In this document: in pieces, positions 1 through 6,632 of the stretch
Layout: each line of letters opens with the position of its first letter
Position numbering within the stretch: position 1 is the first letter of the stretch
DNA from: Thermoplasmata archaeon
GTDB lineage: Archaea > Thermoplasmatota > Thermoplasmata > GCA-020350865
Assembly: GCA_020351895.1 (NCBI GenBank)
Contig: CP070672.1
Span: 3,547,304-3,554,252 of the forward strand
Length of the DNA stretch: 6,949 nucleotides
Direction: 5' to 3'
The notes under the pieces: generated by a model
Told to the model about the DNA's origin: nothing
The model's input: only the letters and a program-made list of their open reading frames with translations
Database searches by the model: none
Program-made: the position numbers and the translations under genes

Positions 1-95
1 AGGCCCAGAAACTCATTCAGGAAATCAGAGACGAGGCCCACAGGTTCGCATTATCGTACAGTAAGATACTGAGAAAGAAGGAAATGATAAGATGA
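1..95 (+). CDS. uvrC: UvrABC excinuclease subunit C, C-terminal end (partial)
   Basis: Only the last 30 codons are in the window (frame starting at base 3, stop TGA at 93-95); the gene begins upstream. The visible peptide contains IRDEAHRFALSY followed by a basic tail ending KKEMIR. The block RDEAHRFA is a hallmark of the end of the RNase H-like endonuclease domain of UvrC, the subunit that makes the incisions in nucleotide excision repair after UvrB has been loaded at damage. In well-known bacterial UvrC proteins such as that of E. coli, this block is followed by roughly 60 more residues forming a tandem helix-hairpin-helix DNA-binding region. Here the protein stops about 15 residues after the block, so that region appears absent. 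The stop overlaps the uvrB start (ATGA), which implies one transcript and translational coupling. The family call rests on a short but distinctive motif and on the neighbouring uvrB. Confidence 0.88.
   Translation, partial: AQKLIQEIRDEAHRFALSYSKILRKKEMIR
80..88 (+). promoter_or_regulatory. Ribosome binding site of uvrB
   Basis: GGAAATGAT lies 3 nt before the ATG at 92, inside the last codons of uvrC. It matches the Shine-Dalgarno consensus GGAGGTGAT at seven of nine positions. Together with the ATGA overlap it supports ATG 92 as the uvrB start. Confidence 0.5.
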
Positions 96-2023
96 ATTTC
101 GAGCTGCATTCAGATTTCAAGCCCAAGGGTTCACAGCCCGAAGCCATAACACATCTTACCGAGGGCCTTAAAAATGGCTACAACTTTCAGACACTTTTAG
201 GGGTGACTGGCTCGGGAAAAACCTTCACAATGGCAAATCTCATTGCAAACGTCCAAAAACCGACACTGGTTATAGCCCATAACAAGACCTTGGCTGCGCA
301 GCTTTACTCCGAATTTCAGGAATTCTTCCCCAAAAATAGGGTGGAGTATTTTGTCTCGTATTATGATTATTATCAGCCAGAATCATACCTCCCATCAAAG
401 GACCAGTACATAGAGAAGGATGCGGATGTAAATGCAAAGATCGAGCAGATGAGGCTTGCGGCCACAGCCTCCCTAATGGCAAGAAGGGATGTTATAGTTG
501 TAGCTTCTGTATCATGTATTTACAGTGTTGGAAATCCAGCCAGCTATTCGGGCATGGGATTCGAGATCGCCCAGGGTCAGAAAATAGGAAGAAAAGAATT
601 GCTCACCAAGTTCATCAACATCCAATACGAGAGAAACGATTTAGAGCTCATGCCAGGAAGGTTAAGGGTGAAGGGAGATACAATCGACTTCGTCTTGGGA
701 TATTATAATAATATTTTTAGGGTTGAGATGTTCGGGGATGAGATCGAAAGAATAACAGAGCTTGATAAAACCACGGGCAATCCTGTTGAGCAAAAGAAAT
801 ACATGTTCGTGTACCCTGCCACGCATTTTGTAATCCCCGAAGACGACCTCAAAACCGCAATCGGGAGAATCAAAAAGGAATTGGAAGACAGGCTACCGAA
901 ATTGGGTTTGGTGGAGTCGCACAGGCTGCAAAAAAGAACACTTTACGACATAGAGATGATGGAGGAGCTGGGATACTGCAAGGGAATAGAGAACTACTCC
1001 ATGCATCTTGAGGGTAGAAAACATGGAGAGAAGCCATTTTGCCTTCTCGATTATTTCCCTCAGGATTTCCTGATATTCATTGACGAATCCCACAGAACCA
1101 TTCCCCAGATACACGGGATGTACGAGGGGGATTATTCGAGAAAGAAGAACCTCATAGAATACGGGTTCAGGCTCCCTTCTGCCTTTGACAACAGGCCCCT
1201 GAGATTCGATGAATTCGAGAAATATATGAAAAATAACAATGTAATTTTCGTCTCGGCGACACCGGCCCTCTATGAAAGGAGGATATCCAAGCAGGTTGTG
1301 GAGCAGATCATCCGGCCAACTGGCCTTGTGGATCCTCGGGTTTCCATCCATCCAATAAAGGGACAAATCGAGAATTTGAAGAAAAACATAACAAAGACCA
1401 TTGAAAAGGGAGATCGGGTGCTTGTCACCACCCTAACAAAGAAACTTGCCGAAGAGATGAGTGAATATCTGGCAGATTCAGGATTCAAAACCAGATACCT
1501 TCACTCCGAAGTGGATACCCTTGAGCGAACCGAGATAATCAGGCAGTTGAGGCTCGGGAAGTTCGATGTTCTTGTGGGCATTAATCTTCTTAGGGAAGGG
1601 TTGGACATCCCTGAGGTAGGTTTCATTGGAATCCTCGATGCAGATAAGGAGAGCTTTTTACGGGATGCCACAAGTCTAATTCAGATCATAGGAAGGGCTG
1701 CTCGAAATGCCAATGCCCATGTCGTGCTTTATGCGGATAACCTGACAAAATCCATAAAAGCTGCCGTCGAGGAAACAGAGAGGAGAAGAAATCTCCAGGT
1801 GGCTTTTAACAAAGAACAAGGGATCACTCCAGAGACCATCGTAAAACCTATCAAGGAGAAGGAAGTTGATATCAAGGACACAAAGCACGTTCCCAAGAAA
1901 GAAATTCCCAATGTGATAATTGAACTGGAGTCCAGGATGAGGGATGCAGCAGAAAAACTGGATTTTGAAAAGGCCATAGAGCTGAGGGAGACAGTTAAGA
2001 AGCTGAGGGAGAGAATGGTGTGA
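92..2023 (+). CDS. uvrB: UvrABC excinuclease subunit B (DNA helicase-like damage verification subunit)
   Basis: UvrB receives damaged DNA from UvrA, verifies the lesion with a beta-hairpin and recruits UvrC for incision; it acts in the cytosol. The 643-residue protein has all expected elements in order. The Walker A motif GVTGSGKT is at 37-44 and the tyrosine-rich beta-hairpin YYDYYQPESY at 90-99. The Walker B/DEAD-type motif DESH is at 331-334, SATP at 388-391, LLREGLDIPEV at 499-509 and the arginine-finger motif QIIGRAARN at 531-539. A C-terminal UVR domain at about 606-640 (ELESRMRDAAEKLDFEKA) is the part that contacts UvrC. The beta-hairpin tyrosines are all kept, and the length is close to the roughly 660-670 residues usual for the family, so the protein should be active. 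The start at 92 overlaps the uvrC stop and gives the family's usual N-terminus. UvrABC is a bacterial-type pathway also held by some archaea, where it is generally regarded as acquired. No uvrA is visible. The gene ends 3 bp from the convergent permease gene. Confidence 0.98.
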   Translation: MNFELHSDFKPKGSQPEAITHLTEGLKNGYNFQTLLGVTGSGKTFTMANLIANVQKPTLVIAHNKTLAAQLYSEFQEFFPKNRVEYFVSYYDYYQPESYLPSKDQYIEKDADVNAKIEQMRLAATASLMARRDVIVVASVSCIYSVGNPASYSGMGFEIAQGQKIGRKELLTKFINIQYERNDLELMPGRLRVKGDTIDFVLGYYNNIFRVEMFGDEIERITELDKTTGNPVEQKKYMFVYPATHFVIPEDDLKTAIGRIKKELEDRLPKLGLVESHRLQKRTLYDIEMMEELGYCKGIENYSMHLEGRKHGEKPFCLLDYFPQDFLIFIDESHRTIPQIHGMYEGDYSRKKNLIEYGFRLPSAFDNRPLRFDEFEKYMKNNNVIFVSATPALYERRISKQVVEQIIRPTGLVDPRVSIHPIKGQIENLKKNITKTIEKGDRVLVTTLTKKLAEEMSEYLADSGFKTRYLHSEVDTLERTEIIRQLRLGKFDVLVGINLLREGLDIPEVGFIGILDADKESFLRDATSLIQIIGRAARNANAHVVLYADNLTKSIKAAVEETERRRNLQVAFNKEQGITPETIVKPIKEKEVDIKDTKHVPKKEIPNVIIELESRMRDAAEKLDFEKAIELRETVKKLRERMV

Positions 2024-2026
2024 AAA

Positions 2027-4480
2027 TCACCCTGTACTCCTCTCCCTTATTACATTGGCAATATTGATCCTGCTTATGTAGCGAATAGTTAGAATGGAAA
2101 CTAATACCACTACAAATACAATAATTAATGTCCCAAAGATGAGCCCAGACCAGGAGAACAGGATATCGAAGTTGAGGATCTCCAAATCAGGAGAGCCCAT
2201 GATCATTCCAATTGCCATGAAATAACCGCCGATTGTACCCAGGATAATACCAAATGTGGTTATGAATCCCGCCTCAATGAATATCAGGTAGCTCAAACGC
2301 CTGATAGAAGTTCCCAGTGTCTTCATTGTTGCGTAATCCCTCTTCTTCTCCTCTGCATTTATCATGAACAGGTTGTACACTATGGCCGCAGTTAAGGCCA
2401 TGGAAAGAAGCCCTAACATGATCACAGTGCTCACTATCAGTTCCAGATACGGTTCCATCAAATTCTCCCTAAGGCTCCTGTGAGCAACCGAGGAAACCCC
2501 TGGAGTGGTGATGAGTGTATTCTCAAGGACAGTGGATTCCTTACCATCCACTGTATTAAGATAGACGATATTTGCCATTCCCGTGAGATTTGTTATAGAC
2601 TGCAGTGTTTCCAGATCCATGAAGACATAATAACCTATGTGATTTCCATGTATACCGGATACAGTCAAATCCCTTGTGACCATCTCGTAACCTGTTGCCA
2701 TATCGAGCCAGGGAACCTCAAGTTCAATGGTATCGCCGACTTTAAGGTTCAATTTGTCTGCATGATAAAATGATATCACTATCTCCCCATTTTCAAATCC
2801 ACCGCTTTCATATTCCATTTTATAGACATTATCTAATCCTTCTAATGCGTATACTACGGCCTCTTTTTCCTGCGATCCCTTGTTGGCTGTGGTTGGAAGT
2901 AATATGCCGTGACATATGCTCTCAATATCCTGGTTTTTTTGCTTCCAGTCCGAAGTGAGGGTCATTGGGGAGAAACCTTCTAGACCCACCTCATAATCCC
3001 ATCGATTGGTTTCTGTTGCGTCGAGGTATACAACAAAGGAATCCAGTAGAATTACGAAGCTGAGAAACAGTGCCAGTGATAGTGCAATTCCCAATACCGT
3101 GGTCAGGGTGCGCCCTGGCCTTCGAAATAAATTCCGCATTGTGAGTTTCAGAGGAATCGGTGTCCTCCTTGAACGACCCACACGCCTTGATATTCTACCG
3201 ACACTGCGTTTTGACAATCCCTCTCTTTGCTGTATTGCATCTATGGGCTTTATCCGAAGTGCCAACCATGCCGGAATTAGTGTGCAGGCGAGGCAAATCA
3301 CAACAGATACAAAGACAGCAATCAGATAATTCCCTAATACAAAGTTATATTCATATATAGCAGAATCTAAAAGATCCCTAGCCAGATTCTCGAAAACTAT
3401 ATCCAGGGGTATGGCACTTAGATAACCGAGTATGCACCCAAAGACGGCGATAAAAACACCAATCGTGGCAAAGTATATCAACACAACCCTATTGGGTACT
3501 CCTAAAGCCTTGAATACACCAATCTGAGCCTTATGTGTCTGTATCATCCTTCTTAGGGCCATGATCAGTCCGAAAGCTGCCACAGTGAAGATTATTATTG
3601 GGAAAACAGTCAATATACCTTCGTCACTCTCCAAATCACCCTTCATGAAGGCTCTGGCAGGATTTTCCTCCTTACCAATTGTCTTAACCGGTATTCCGAA
3701 ATCTGCGAATTCTTGTGATATGATCTCCCTTATTGATTCCAGGTTATCGGGATCGTTCAGCAAAAACACTATGTCATTGACAAGTGTTTCATGAATGGAG
3801 GTTCCTAGATAAATCTCCTGAGCAGTTTCAATTGGAAGCATTAACACTCCCAATGATCCTTGTTGGGGAAAGAAACTGCCTTCCTCCACAACTGCGAAAT
3901 ATTCTGGGATGTTCACATGCTCCAATATTTCCAGTCCAACCACCTGTGAACCCTTTACTACAGTTATGACATCTCCAGAAGAGAGATCATTTGTCCTTGC
4001 GAATTTGCGCTCCATAAAACATTGATTTGCATCGGATGATGAGAACTCAGGCGGGTTGTCCACATAGTACAAAGGGCGATTGACATCCAATTGAAGCAAA
4101 TTACCGTCGGGTCCAAAAACCTGGTAACCCATTACAATTCCTTTCGCGGTTTTAATTTCGTTGCCTTCTGTATAGTTAATGAAAACATCGTAAACCAGTC
4201 GATACTCAACATCAGATATTAGATTCGAGAGCTCTGGTTGACTCAGAACCTGCTCAACCGTGGAGATGTTGGTTGTAAGACCGTATTCGAATTGAACCTG
4301 AAGGTCCATGAATTTACTTTCTGAATAAATCGCCTCCAAGGAAGCCTTGCGAGAGTCCAACATATTGGATAAGGAGGTGAACATTGCCACTCCCAAGGCT
4401 AGAACCACTATGAGAAGCAGGTACTTGTACCTATGCTTCCAAAGTTCCCGAAGACCTTTTTTTACGAATGTCTGTCTCAT
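2027..4480 (-). CDS. ABC transporter permease, duplicated FtsX/MacB-like type
   Basis: This is the membrane subunit of the ABC system whose ATPase is encoded just upstream. Read from ATG 4480 it has 817 residues and eight likely membrane helices, at about 19-37, 289-308, 332-357, 384-408, 459-483, 679-706, 730-759 and 774-800. The pattern is two copies of one unit: a first helix, a large extracytoplasmic domain (about 40-288 and 485-678), then three helices forming an FtsX domain (about 294-416 and 683-808). Each FtsX domain has the characteristic cytoplasmic segment (AQIGVFKALG; RDYATMKTLG). A very basic linker at about 410-458 joins the halves. A GTG at 4489 is also in frame, but it lies inside the Shine-Dalgarno-like GGGGGTG at 4487-4493, which is 6 nt from ATG 4480, so the ATG is preferred. 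The gap to the ATPase stop is 15 nt. FtsX/MacB-type systems export peptides, drugs or lipoproteins, or transmit force across the membrane; the substrate here cannot be read from sequence. No membrane-fusion partner is visible, as expected without an outer membrane. Confidence 0.92.
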   Translation of the reverse strand: MRQTFVKKGLRELWKHRYKYLLLIVVLALGVAMFTSLSNMLDSRKASLEAIYSESKFMDLQVQFEYGLTTNISTVEQVLSQPELSNLISDVEYRLVYDVFINYTEGNEIKTAKGIVMGYQVFGPDGNLLQLDVNRPLYYVDNPPEFSSSDANQCFMERKFARTNDLSSGDVITVVKGSQVVGLEILEHVNIPEYFAVVEEGSFFPQQGSLGVLMLPIETAQEIYLGTSIHETLVNDIVFLLNDPDNLESIREIISQEFADFGIPVKTIGKEENPARAFMKGDLESDEGILTVFPIIIFTVAAFGLIMALRRMIQTHKAQIGVFKALGVPNRVVLIYFATIGVFIAVFGCILGYLSAIPLDIVFENLARDLLDSAIYEYNFVLGNYLIAVFVSVVICLACTLIPAWLALRIKPIDAIQQREGLSKRSVGRISRRVGRSRRTPIPLKLTMRNLFRRPGRTLTTVLGIALSLALFLSFVILLDSFVVYLDATETNRWDYEVGLEGFSPMTLTSDWKQKNQDIESICHGILLPTTANKGSQEKEAVVYALEGLDNVYKMEYESGGFENGEIVISFYHADKLNLKVGDTIELEVPWLDMATGYEMVTRDLTVSGIHGNHIGYYVFMDLETLQSITNLTGMANIVYLNTVDGKESTVLENTLITTPGVSSVAHRSLRENLMEPYLELIVSTVIMLGLLSMALTAAIVYNLFMINAEEKKRDYATMKTLGTSIRRLSYLIFIEAGFITTFGIILGTIGGYFMAIGMIMGSPDLEILNFDILFSWSGLIFGTLIIVFVVVLVSILTIRYISRINIANVIRERSTG

Positions 4481-4486
4481 TAACAC

Positions 4487-4493
4487 CACCCCC
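4487..4493 (-). promoter_or_regulatory. Ribosome binding site deciding the permease start
   Basis: Read on the minus strand, GGGGGTG differs from the Shine-Dalgarno core GGAGGTG at one position and lies 6 nt before ATG 4480. The in-frame GTG at 4487-4489 falls within it, which argues against the longer GTG start that a naive gene caller would choose. Confidence 0.55.
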
Positions 4494-4495
4494 GA

Positions 4496-5221
4496 TTACC
4501 ATTCCAACTGGGATACCTTCATTGGTTTCTCGTTGTACTCCTCCCTAAGAACTATGCCATCTCTTAGGTAAATCACCTTATGGGCGATCTTGGCAAGCTC
4601 CTTATTATGGGTCACGATAAGCACTGCACGGCCCTCATCCGCCAAAGACGTGAGAAGCTCCAGTATCATTTTTCCTGTTTTATAATCCAGTTCCCCGGTG
4701 GGCTCATCTGCTAAAAATATCCTTGGATCTTTTGCCAAAGCCCGTGCAATGGAAACCCTCTGCTGCTCACCCCCAGATAGCTGGTACGGGTAGTGATCAG
4801 CCCTATCTTCGAGGCCCACCTTCTTTAGCAACTCCTGGGCCCTGGAATAGACGTGATTTGATTTCATATCCATTACATATTCAAGCACGAATTCTACATT
4901 CTCCCTTGCCGTGAGGTTGGGAATCAGATTGAAGAACTGGAAAACGAATCCAATCTTATCCTGGCGATATCTTGTCAGCTGCCTCTGATTCATATCCGAT
5001 ATTTGGTTACCGTTCACCCTGATCGAGCCCTCGGTTGGGCTATCGATTCCTCCTATCTGATTCAAAAGCGTGGTTTTCCCGCAGCCGCTGGGTCCCAATA
5101 TCACTGTTATTTCACCTGGCTCTACCCTCAAAGTCACATCCTTTAGGGCATGAACAGTGACCTCGCCCATCTGGTAGGACTTGGACATATTCTCTATCTC
5201 TATTACAGCACTATCATTCAT
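4496..5221 (-). CDS. ABC transporter ATP-binding protein, MacB/LolD-like
   Basis: This is the cytoplasmic ATPase that powers the permease encoded next to it. The 241-residue protein has a complete nucleotide-binding domain: Walker A GPSGCGKT at 43-50, Q-loop glutamine 95 in [11 protein letters not shown], signature LSGGEQQRV at 148-156, Walker B IFLADEP at 168-174 with catalytic Glu173, D-loop GELD at 176-179 and switch His205. [18 protein letters not shown] and the ADEPTGELD block are typical of the MacB/LolD/FtsE group that pairs with FtsX-type permeases. The start is well fixed: GGAGGTGA lies 4 nt upstream of ATG 5221, and the ATG overlaps the stop of the TetR gene (ATGA). All key residues are present, so the subunit should be active. 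Substrate cannot be inferred. The tight operon with a TetR repressor gene makes inducible efflux a reasonable guess. Confidence 0.96.
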   Translation of the reverse strand: MNDSAVIEIENMSKSYQMGEVTVHALKDVTLRVEPGEITVILGPSGCGKTTLLNQIGGIDSPTEGSIRVNGNQISDMNQRQLTRYRQDKIGFVFQFFNLIPNLTARENVEFVLEYVMDMKSNHVYSRAQELLKKVGLEDRADHYPYQLSGGEQQRVSIARALAKDPRIFLADEPTGELDYKTGKMILELLTSLADEGRAVLIVTHNKELAKIAHKVIYLRDGIVLREEYNEKPMKVSQLEW

Positions 5222-5856
5222 TTCTTCACCTCCATTTTCGAAATGTATCTGTTAAAGGTCCCGTGTCTTGCTCCAAGGATCCTCTCACTCATATGGATTA
5301 TAGCCTTGATTCGCTTGGAATCAATCTCTGTTCCCCCTGCATGGTCGTGTTTGCCCTCGGAAAGTGCATTACTTATGGCTATAACTGATATGGCTGCTTC
5401 CTGGGGGAATTTAGTGTGAAAAACACCCTCTTTAATTCCCTGTTTGATTATTTTAGTATAAAGTGGTATAACAACAGGATATATCCTCTTCTCAATCTTT
5501 AGATGAAGATGTGCGTTCCGCTCTTCATGTAAATATTCAAAGAGCTTCCCCCGGCCCTTTCCCAGGGTCCTGAAGTATCCAGACATTGTCACCATTTTTG
5601 GGATGGCATCAAGATCATTCCTTGAAACTATGTCCTCCAGGTTCTTGGTAACTTCGATTAAAAGTTTATCCACTATGGCATCTAGCACATCATCCTTGGA
5701 ATCGAAGTAATAGTAAAAAGTACCCTGGGCCACCTTGGCCTTTTTCACGATGGCCGATACAGGAGTTTCCTCGTATCCTTTCTTTATGAAAAGCTTCTCG
5801 GCGATATTCACCAGTTCTTTTCGACGAACTTCGGGGTCTTTTACTTTCCGGGTCAT
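5218..5856 (-). CDS. TetR/AcrR-family transcriptional regulator
   Basis: This is the first gene of the operon and its likely local repressor. The 212-residue protein begins with a TetR_N DNA-binding domain (about 10-58): helix RKELVNIAEKLFIKKGYEET, then a helix-turn-helix in which SAIVKKAKVAQGTFYYYF (34-51) contains the family's typical GTFYYYF recognition-helix block, followed by SKDDVLDAIV. The rest (about 60-212) is predicted mainly helical, as expected for the ligand-binding and dimerisation domain. It is poorly conserved across the family and gives no clue to the ligand. The start has a Shine-Dalgarno sequence AGGTGA at 5863-5868, 6 nt upstream of ATG 5856. A 17-bp palindrome of TetR-operator type lies 24 bp upstream of the start, so autoregulation of the whole operon is likely. 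Its stop overlaps the ATPase start, so regulator and transporter are coexpressed. Confidence 0.95.
   Translation of the reverse strand: MTRKVKDPEVRRKELVNIAEKLFIKKGYEETPVSAIVKKAKVAQGTFYYYFDSKDDVLDAIVDKLLIEVTKNLEDIVSRNDLDAIPKMVTMSGYFRTLGKGRGKLFEYLHEERNAHLHLKIEKRIYPVVIPLYTKIIKQGIKEGVFHTKFPQEAAISVIAISNALSEGKHDHAGGTEIDSKRIKAIIHMSERILGARHGTFNRYISKMEVKK
5226..5233 (-). promoter_or_regulatory. Strong ribosome binding site of the ABC ATPase gene
   Basis: Read on the minus strand, GGAGGTGA is a perfect Shine-Dalgarno core 4 nt before ATG 5221. It lies inside the last codons of the TetR gene, so the ATPase can be translated efficiently from the shared transcript, probably above the level of the regulator. 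Confidence 0.75.
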
Positions 5857-5862
5857 TTTTGC

Positions 5863-5868
5863 TCACCT
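5863..5868 (-). promoter_or_regulatory. Ribosome binding site of the TetR gene
   Basis: AGGTGA on the minus strand, 6 nt before ATG 5856. It means the operon's transcript has a real leader rather than being leaderless, consistent with a transcription start near 5900. Confidence 0.6.
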
Positions 5869-5880
5869 TTTTTCCTATTG

Positions 5881-5897
5881 ACTGACTGTCAGTCAGT
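5881..5897. promoter_or_regulatory. Palindromic operator, probable TetR-family binding site
   Basis: ACTGACTG-T-CAGTCAGT has two perfect 8-bp arms around one central base (5889). The size and odd-length symmetry suit a TetR dimer. It lies between the TATA box (5923-5930) and the start codon of the TetR gene (5856), beginning about where transcription should start, so a bound dimer would block polymerase loading or escape. Binding by this particular TetR is inferred from position. As RNA the same sequence could fold into a small hairpin, but its 1-nt centre makes a DNA role more likely. Confidence 0.82.
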
Positions 5898-5922
5898 TAT
5901 GTTTAACGATAGTAAATAACTG

Positions 5923-5939
5923 GTATATAAGCTTTTTTT
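5923..5939 (-). promoter_or_regulatory. Archaeal BRE/TATA promoter of the tetR-ABC operon
   Basis: On the minus strand a purine-rich BRE-like stretch (5931-5939, seven A then GC) leads directly into TTATATAC (5923-5930). With the usual archaeal distance of about 27 bp from the TATA centre, transcription should start near 5900, giving a leader of about 45 nt that includes the operator and the ribosome binding site. No convincing bacterial -35/-10 pair fits as well. Confidence 0.65.
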
Positions 5940-5943
5940 GGGA

Positions 5944-5962
5944 TGTCCCATGGTTGTCCCAT
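5944..5962. repeat. Tandem 8-bp direct repeat upstream of the operon promoter
   Basis: TGTCCCAT occurs at 5944-5951 and again at 5955-5962, start to start 11 bp, close to one helical turn. The first copy is part of the small palindrome GGGATGTCCC (5941-5950, arms GGGA/TCCC). Relative to the predicted minus-strand start near 5900 the repeats lie at about -44 to -62, just upstream of the BRE, a usual place for an archaeal activator. Which protein binds, if any, is unknown. Confidence 0.45.
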
Positions 5963-6074
5963 ATCTCTCATTTTTTCGGTGATTTTTTCATTATTTTTTT
6001 CTAGATTCATTTTACTTCCAAAAAACGTTATACCCAAGCAACTTGTTAACACTTGAGCCATTCATATAGGGCAG
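5963..6074. other. Non-coding A/T-rich spacer with spaced T-tracts
   Basis: This is the centre of the divergent gap; no coding sequence was found. It holds T-tracts at 5971-5976, 5983-5988 and 5994-6000, with centres about 12 bp apart, and an A-tract at 6020-6025. Near-helical spacing of such tracts can bend DNA. They lie upstream of both promoters, and no plus-strand gene ends here, so they are poor candidates for gene terminators. Confidence 0.4.
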
Positions 6075-6082
6075 TTTAAATA
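6075..6082 (+). promoter_or_regulatory. Candidate TATA box of the C_GCAxxG_C_C gene
   Basis: TTTAAATA is preceded by purine-rich AGGGCAG. Transcription would start near 6105, giving a leader of just under 60 nt before ATG 6163. A second A/T block, TTTAAAAG at 6126-6133, would put the start only a few bases before the ATG and after the ribosome binding site, so it is less likely. Confidence 0.5.
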
Positions 6083-6149
6083 CCCATAATCCCATCATGA
6101 TAACATTAGAATGGCCGAGGGCCGGTTTAAAAGATTAATACAGGTTTTT

Positions 6150-6155
6150 GAGGTG
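6150..6155 (+). promoter_or_regulatory. Ribosome binding site deciding the start of the C_GCAxxG_C_C gene
   Basis: GAGGTG lies 7 nt before ATG 6163. An in-frame TTG at 6148 overlaps this site and would add five residues (to MRWIP), so the ATG is the better start. Confidence 0.7.
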
Positions 6156-6162
6156 GATACCA

Positions 6163-6606
6163 ATGGATAATTCGAAAGTTGAAGATGCCACAAAATATTT
6201 TGAAGGAGACCTTAACTGCTGCCAGTCTATGATTATGACCTACGGACCCGATTATGGGCTTTCAAAAGATACGGGAATACGACTTGGCACTGGTTTTGCA
6301 GGTGGGATGGCAAGGCATGGCGAGGTATGCGGGGCAGTCACAGGGGCCATCATGATAATCGGCCTAAAATTTGGTATGAAAGAAGAGGATGATTCACAGG
6401 CAAGGGACAAGACATACGAATTAGTAAAAGAATTCTTGGATAGGTTCAAGACTAAACATGAATCCATCAGATGCAGGGATCTTCTTGAATGCGATATCGG
6501 CACACCTGAGGGAAGAGCCCTAGCCAATGAAAAGGGCCTGTTTAAAACACTCTGTCCGAAATTAGTAAAATCAGCGGCTGAAATATTGGAAGAGCAGATT
6601 CTTTAA
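6163..6606 (+). CDS. C_GCAxxG_C_C family putative redox protein
   Basis: A 147-residue protein from ATG 6163. It has no signal peptide and no convincing membrane helix, although 57-70 (GAVTGAIMIIGLKF) is hydrophobic. It carries the glycine-rich core GTGFAGGMARHGEVCGAVTG (42-61) with the CGAxxG motif at 56-61. Cysteines are at 19, 20, 56, 104, 110 and 131. Those at 19 or 20, 56, 104 and 131 fit the four conserved positions of the C_GCAxxG_C_C family (about 140 residues, described as putative redox-active and often close to transporter genes). The adjacent pair Cys19-Cys20 and Cys110 are extra. The family has no firmly established reaction; disulfide or metal chemistry is an inference from the conserved cysteines. 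The gene is divergent from the TetR-ABC operon and convergent with a second FtsX-type permease 26 bp downstream, so its setting matches the family's known transporter association. It appears to be transcribed alone. Confidence 0.88.
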   Translation: MDNSKVEDATKYFEGDLNCCQSMIMTYGPDYGLSKDTGIRLGTGFAGGMARHGEVCGAVTGAIMIIGLKFGMKEEDDSQARDKTYELVKEFLDRFKTKHESIRCRDLLECDIGTPEGRALANEKGLFKTLCPKLVKSAAEILEEQIL

Positions 6607-6632
6607 TTCGTCAAGAAATGAAAACACAGATT
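6607..6632. other. Short convergent spacer with weak T-rich termination candidates
   Basis: These 26 bp separate two convergent genes. On the minus strand, TTTTCATTTCTT (6613-6624) follows the permease stop and could serve as a weak archaeal T-rich terminator. On the plus strand there is only a T4 run at 6631-6634, which overlaps the permease stop. No stable hairpin is evident. Confidence 0.25.

Noticed and set aside
92..160. Missing helix-hairpin-helix part of UvrC encoded in another frame after a frameshift
   Set aside because: From base 92 the sequence is a clean uvrB start, and no frame nearby shows helix-hairpin-helix residues such as a GIGPK-type motif.
893..1366. Open frame of 157 codons on the minus strand inside uvrB
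   Set aside because: It is fully contained in a highly conserved uvrB coding region, its translation resembles no family, and no ribosome binding site or promoter supports it.
4487..4489. GTG start adding three residues to the permease
   Set aside because: The codon lies within the Shine-Dalgarno-like sequence that properly precedes ATG 4480.
5881..5897. Palindrome as an intrinsic terminator or CRISPR repeat
   Set aside because: It occurs once, has a 1-nt centre unsuited to an RNA loop, has no T-run after it, and lies in a promoter with a TetR gene next to it.
5971..6000. T-runs as transcription terminators on the plus strand
   Set aside because: No plus-strand gene ends upstream of them within several kilobases; they lie in the spacer between divergent promoters.
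6126..6133. TTTAAAAG as the main TATA box of the redox protein gene
   Set aside because: It would put the transcription start near 6156, removing the well-placed ribosome binding site at 6150-6155 from the mRNA.
6148..6150. TTG start adding five residues to the C_GCAxxG_C_C protein
   Set aside because: It overlaps the ribosome binding site GAGGTG, which is well placed for ATG 6163; the extra residues MRWIP do not look like family sequence.
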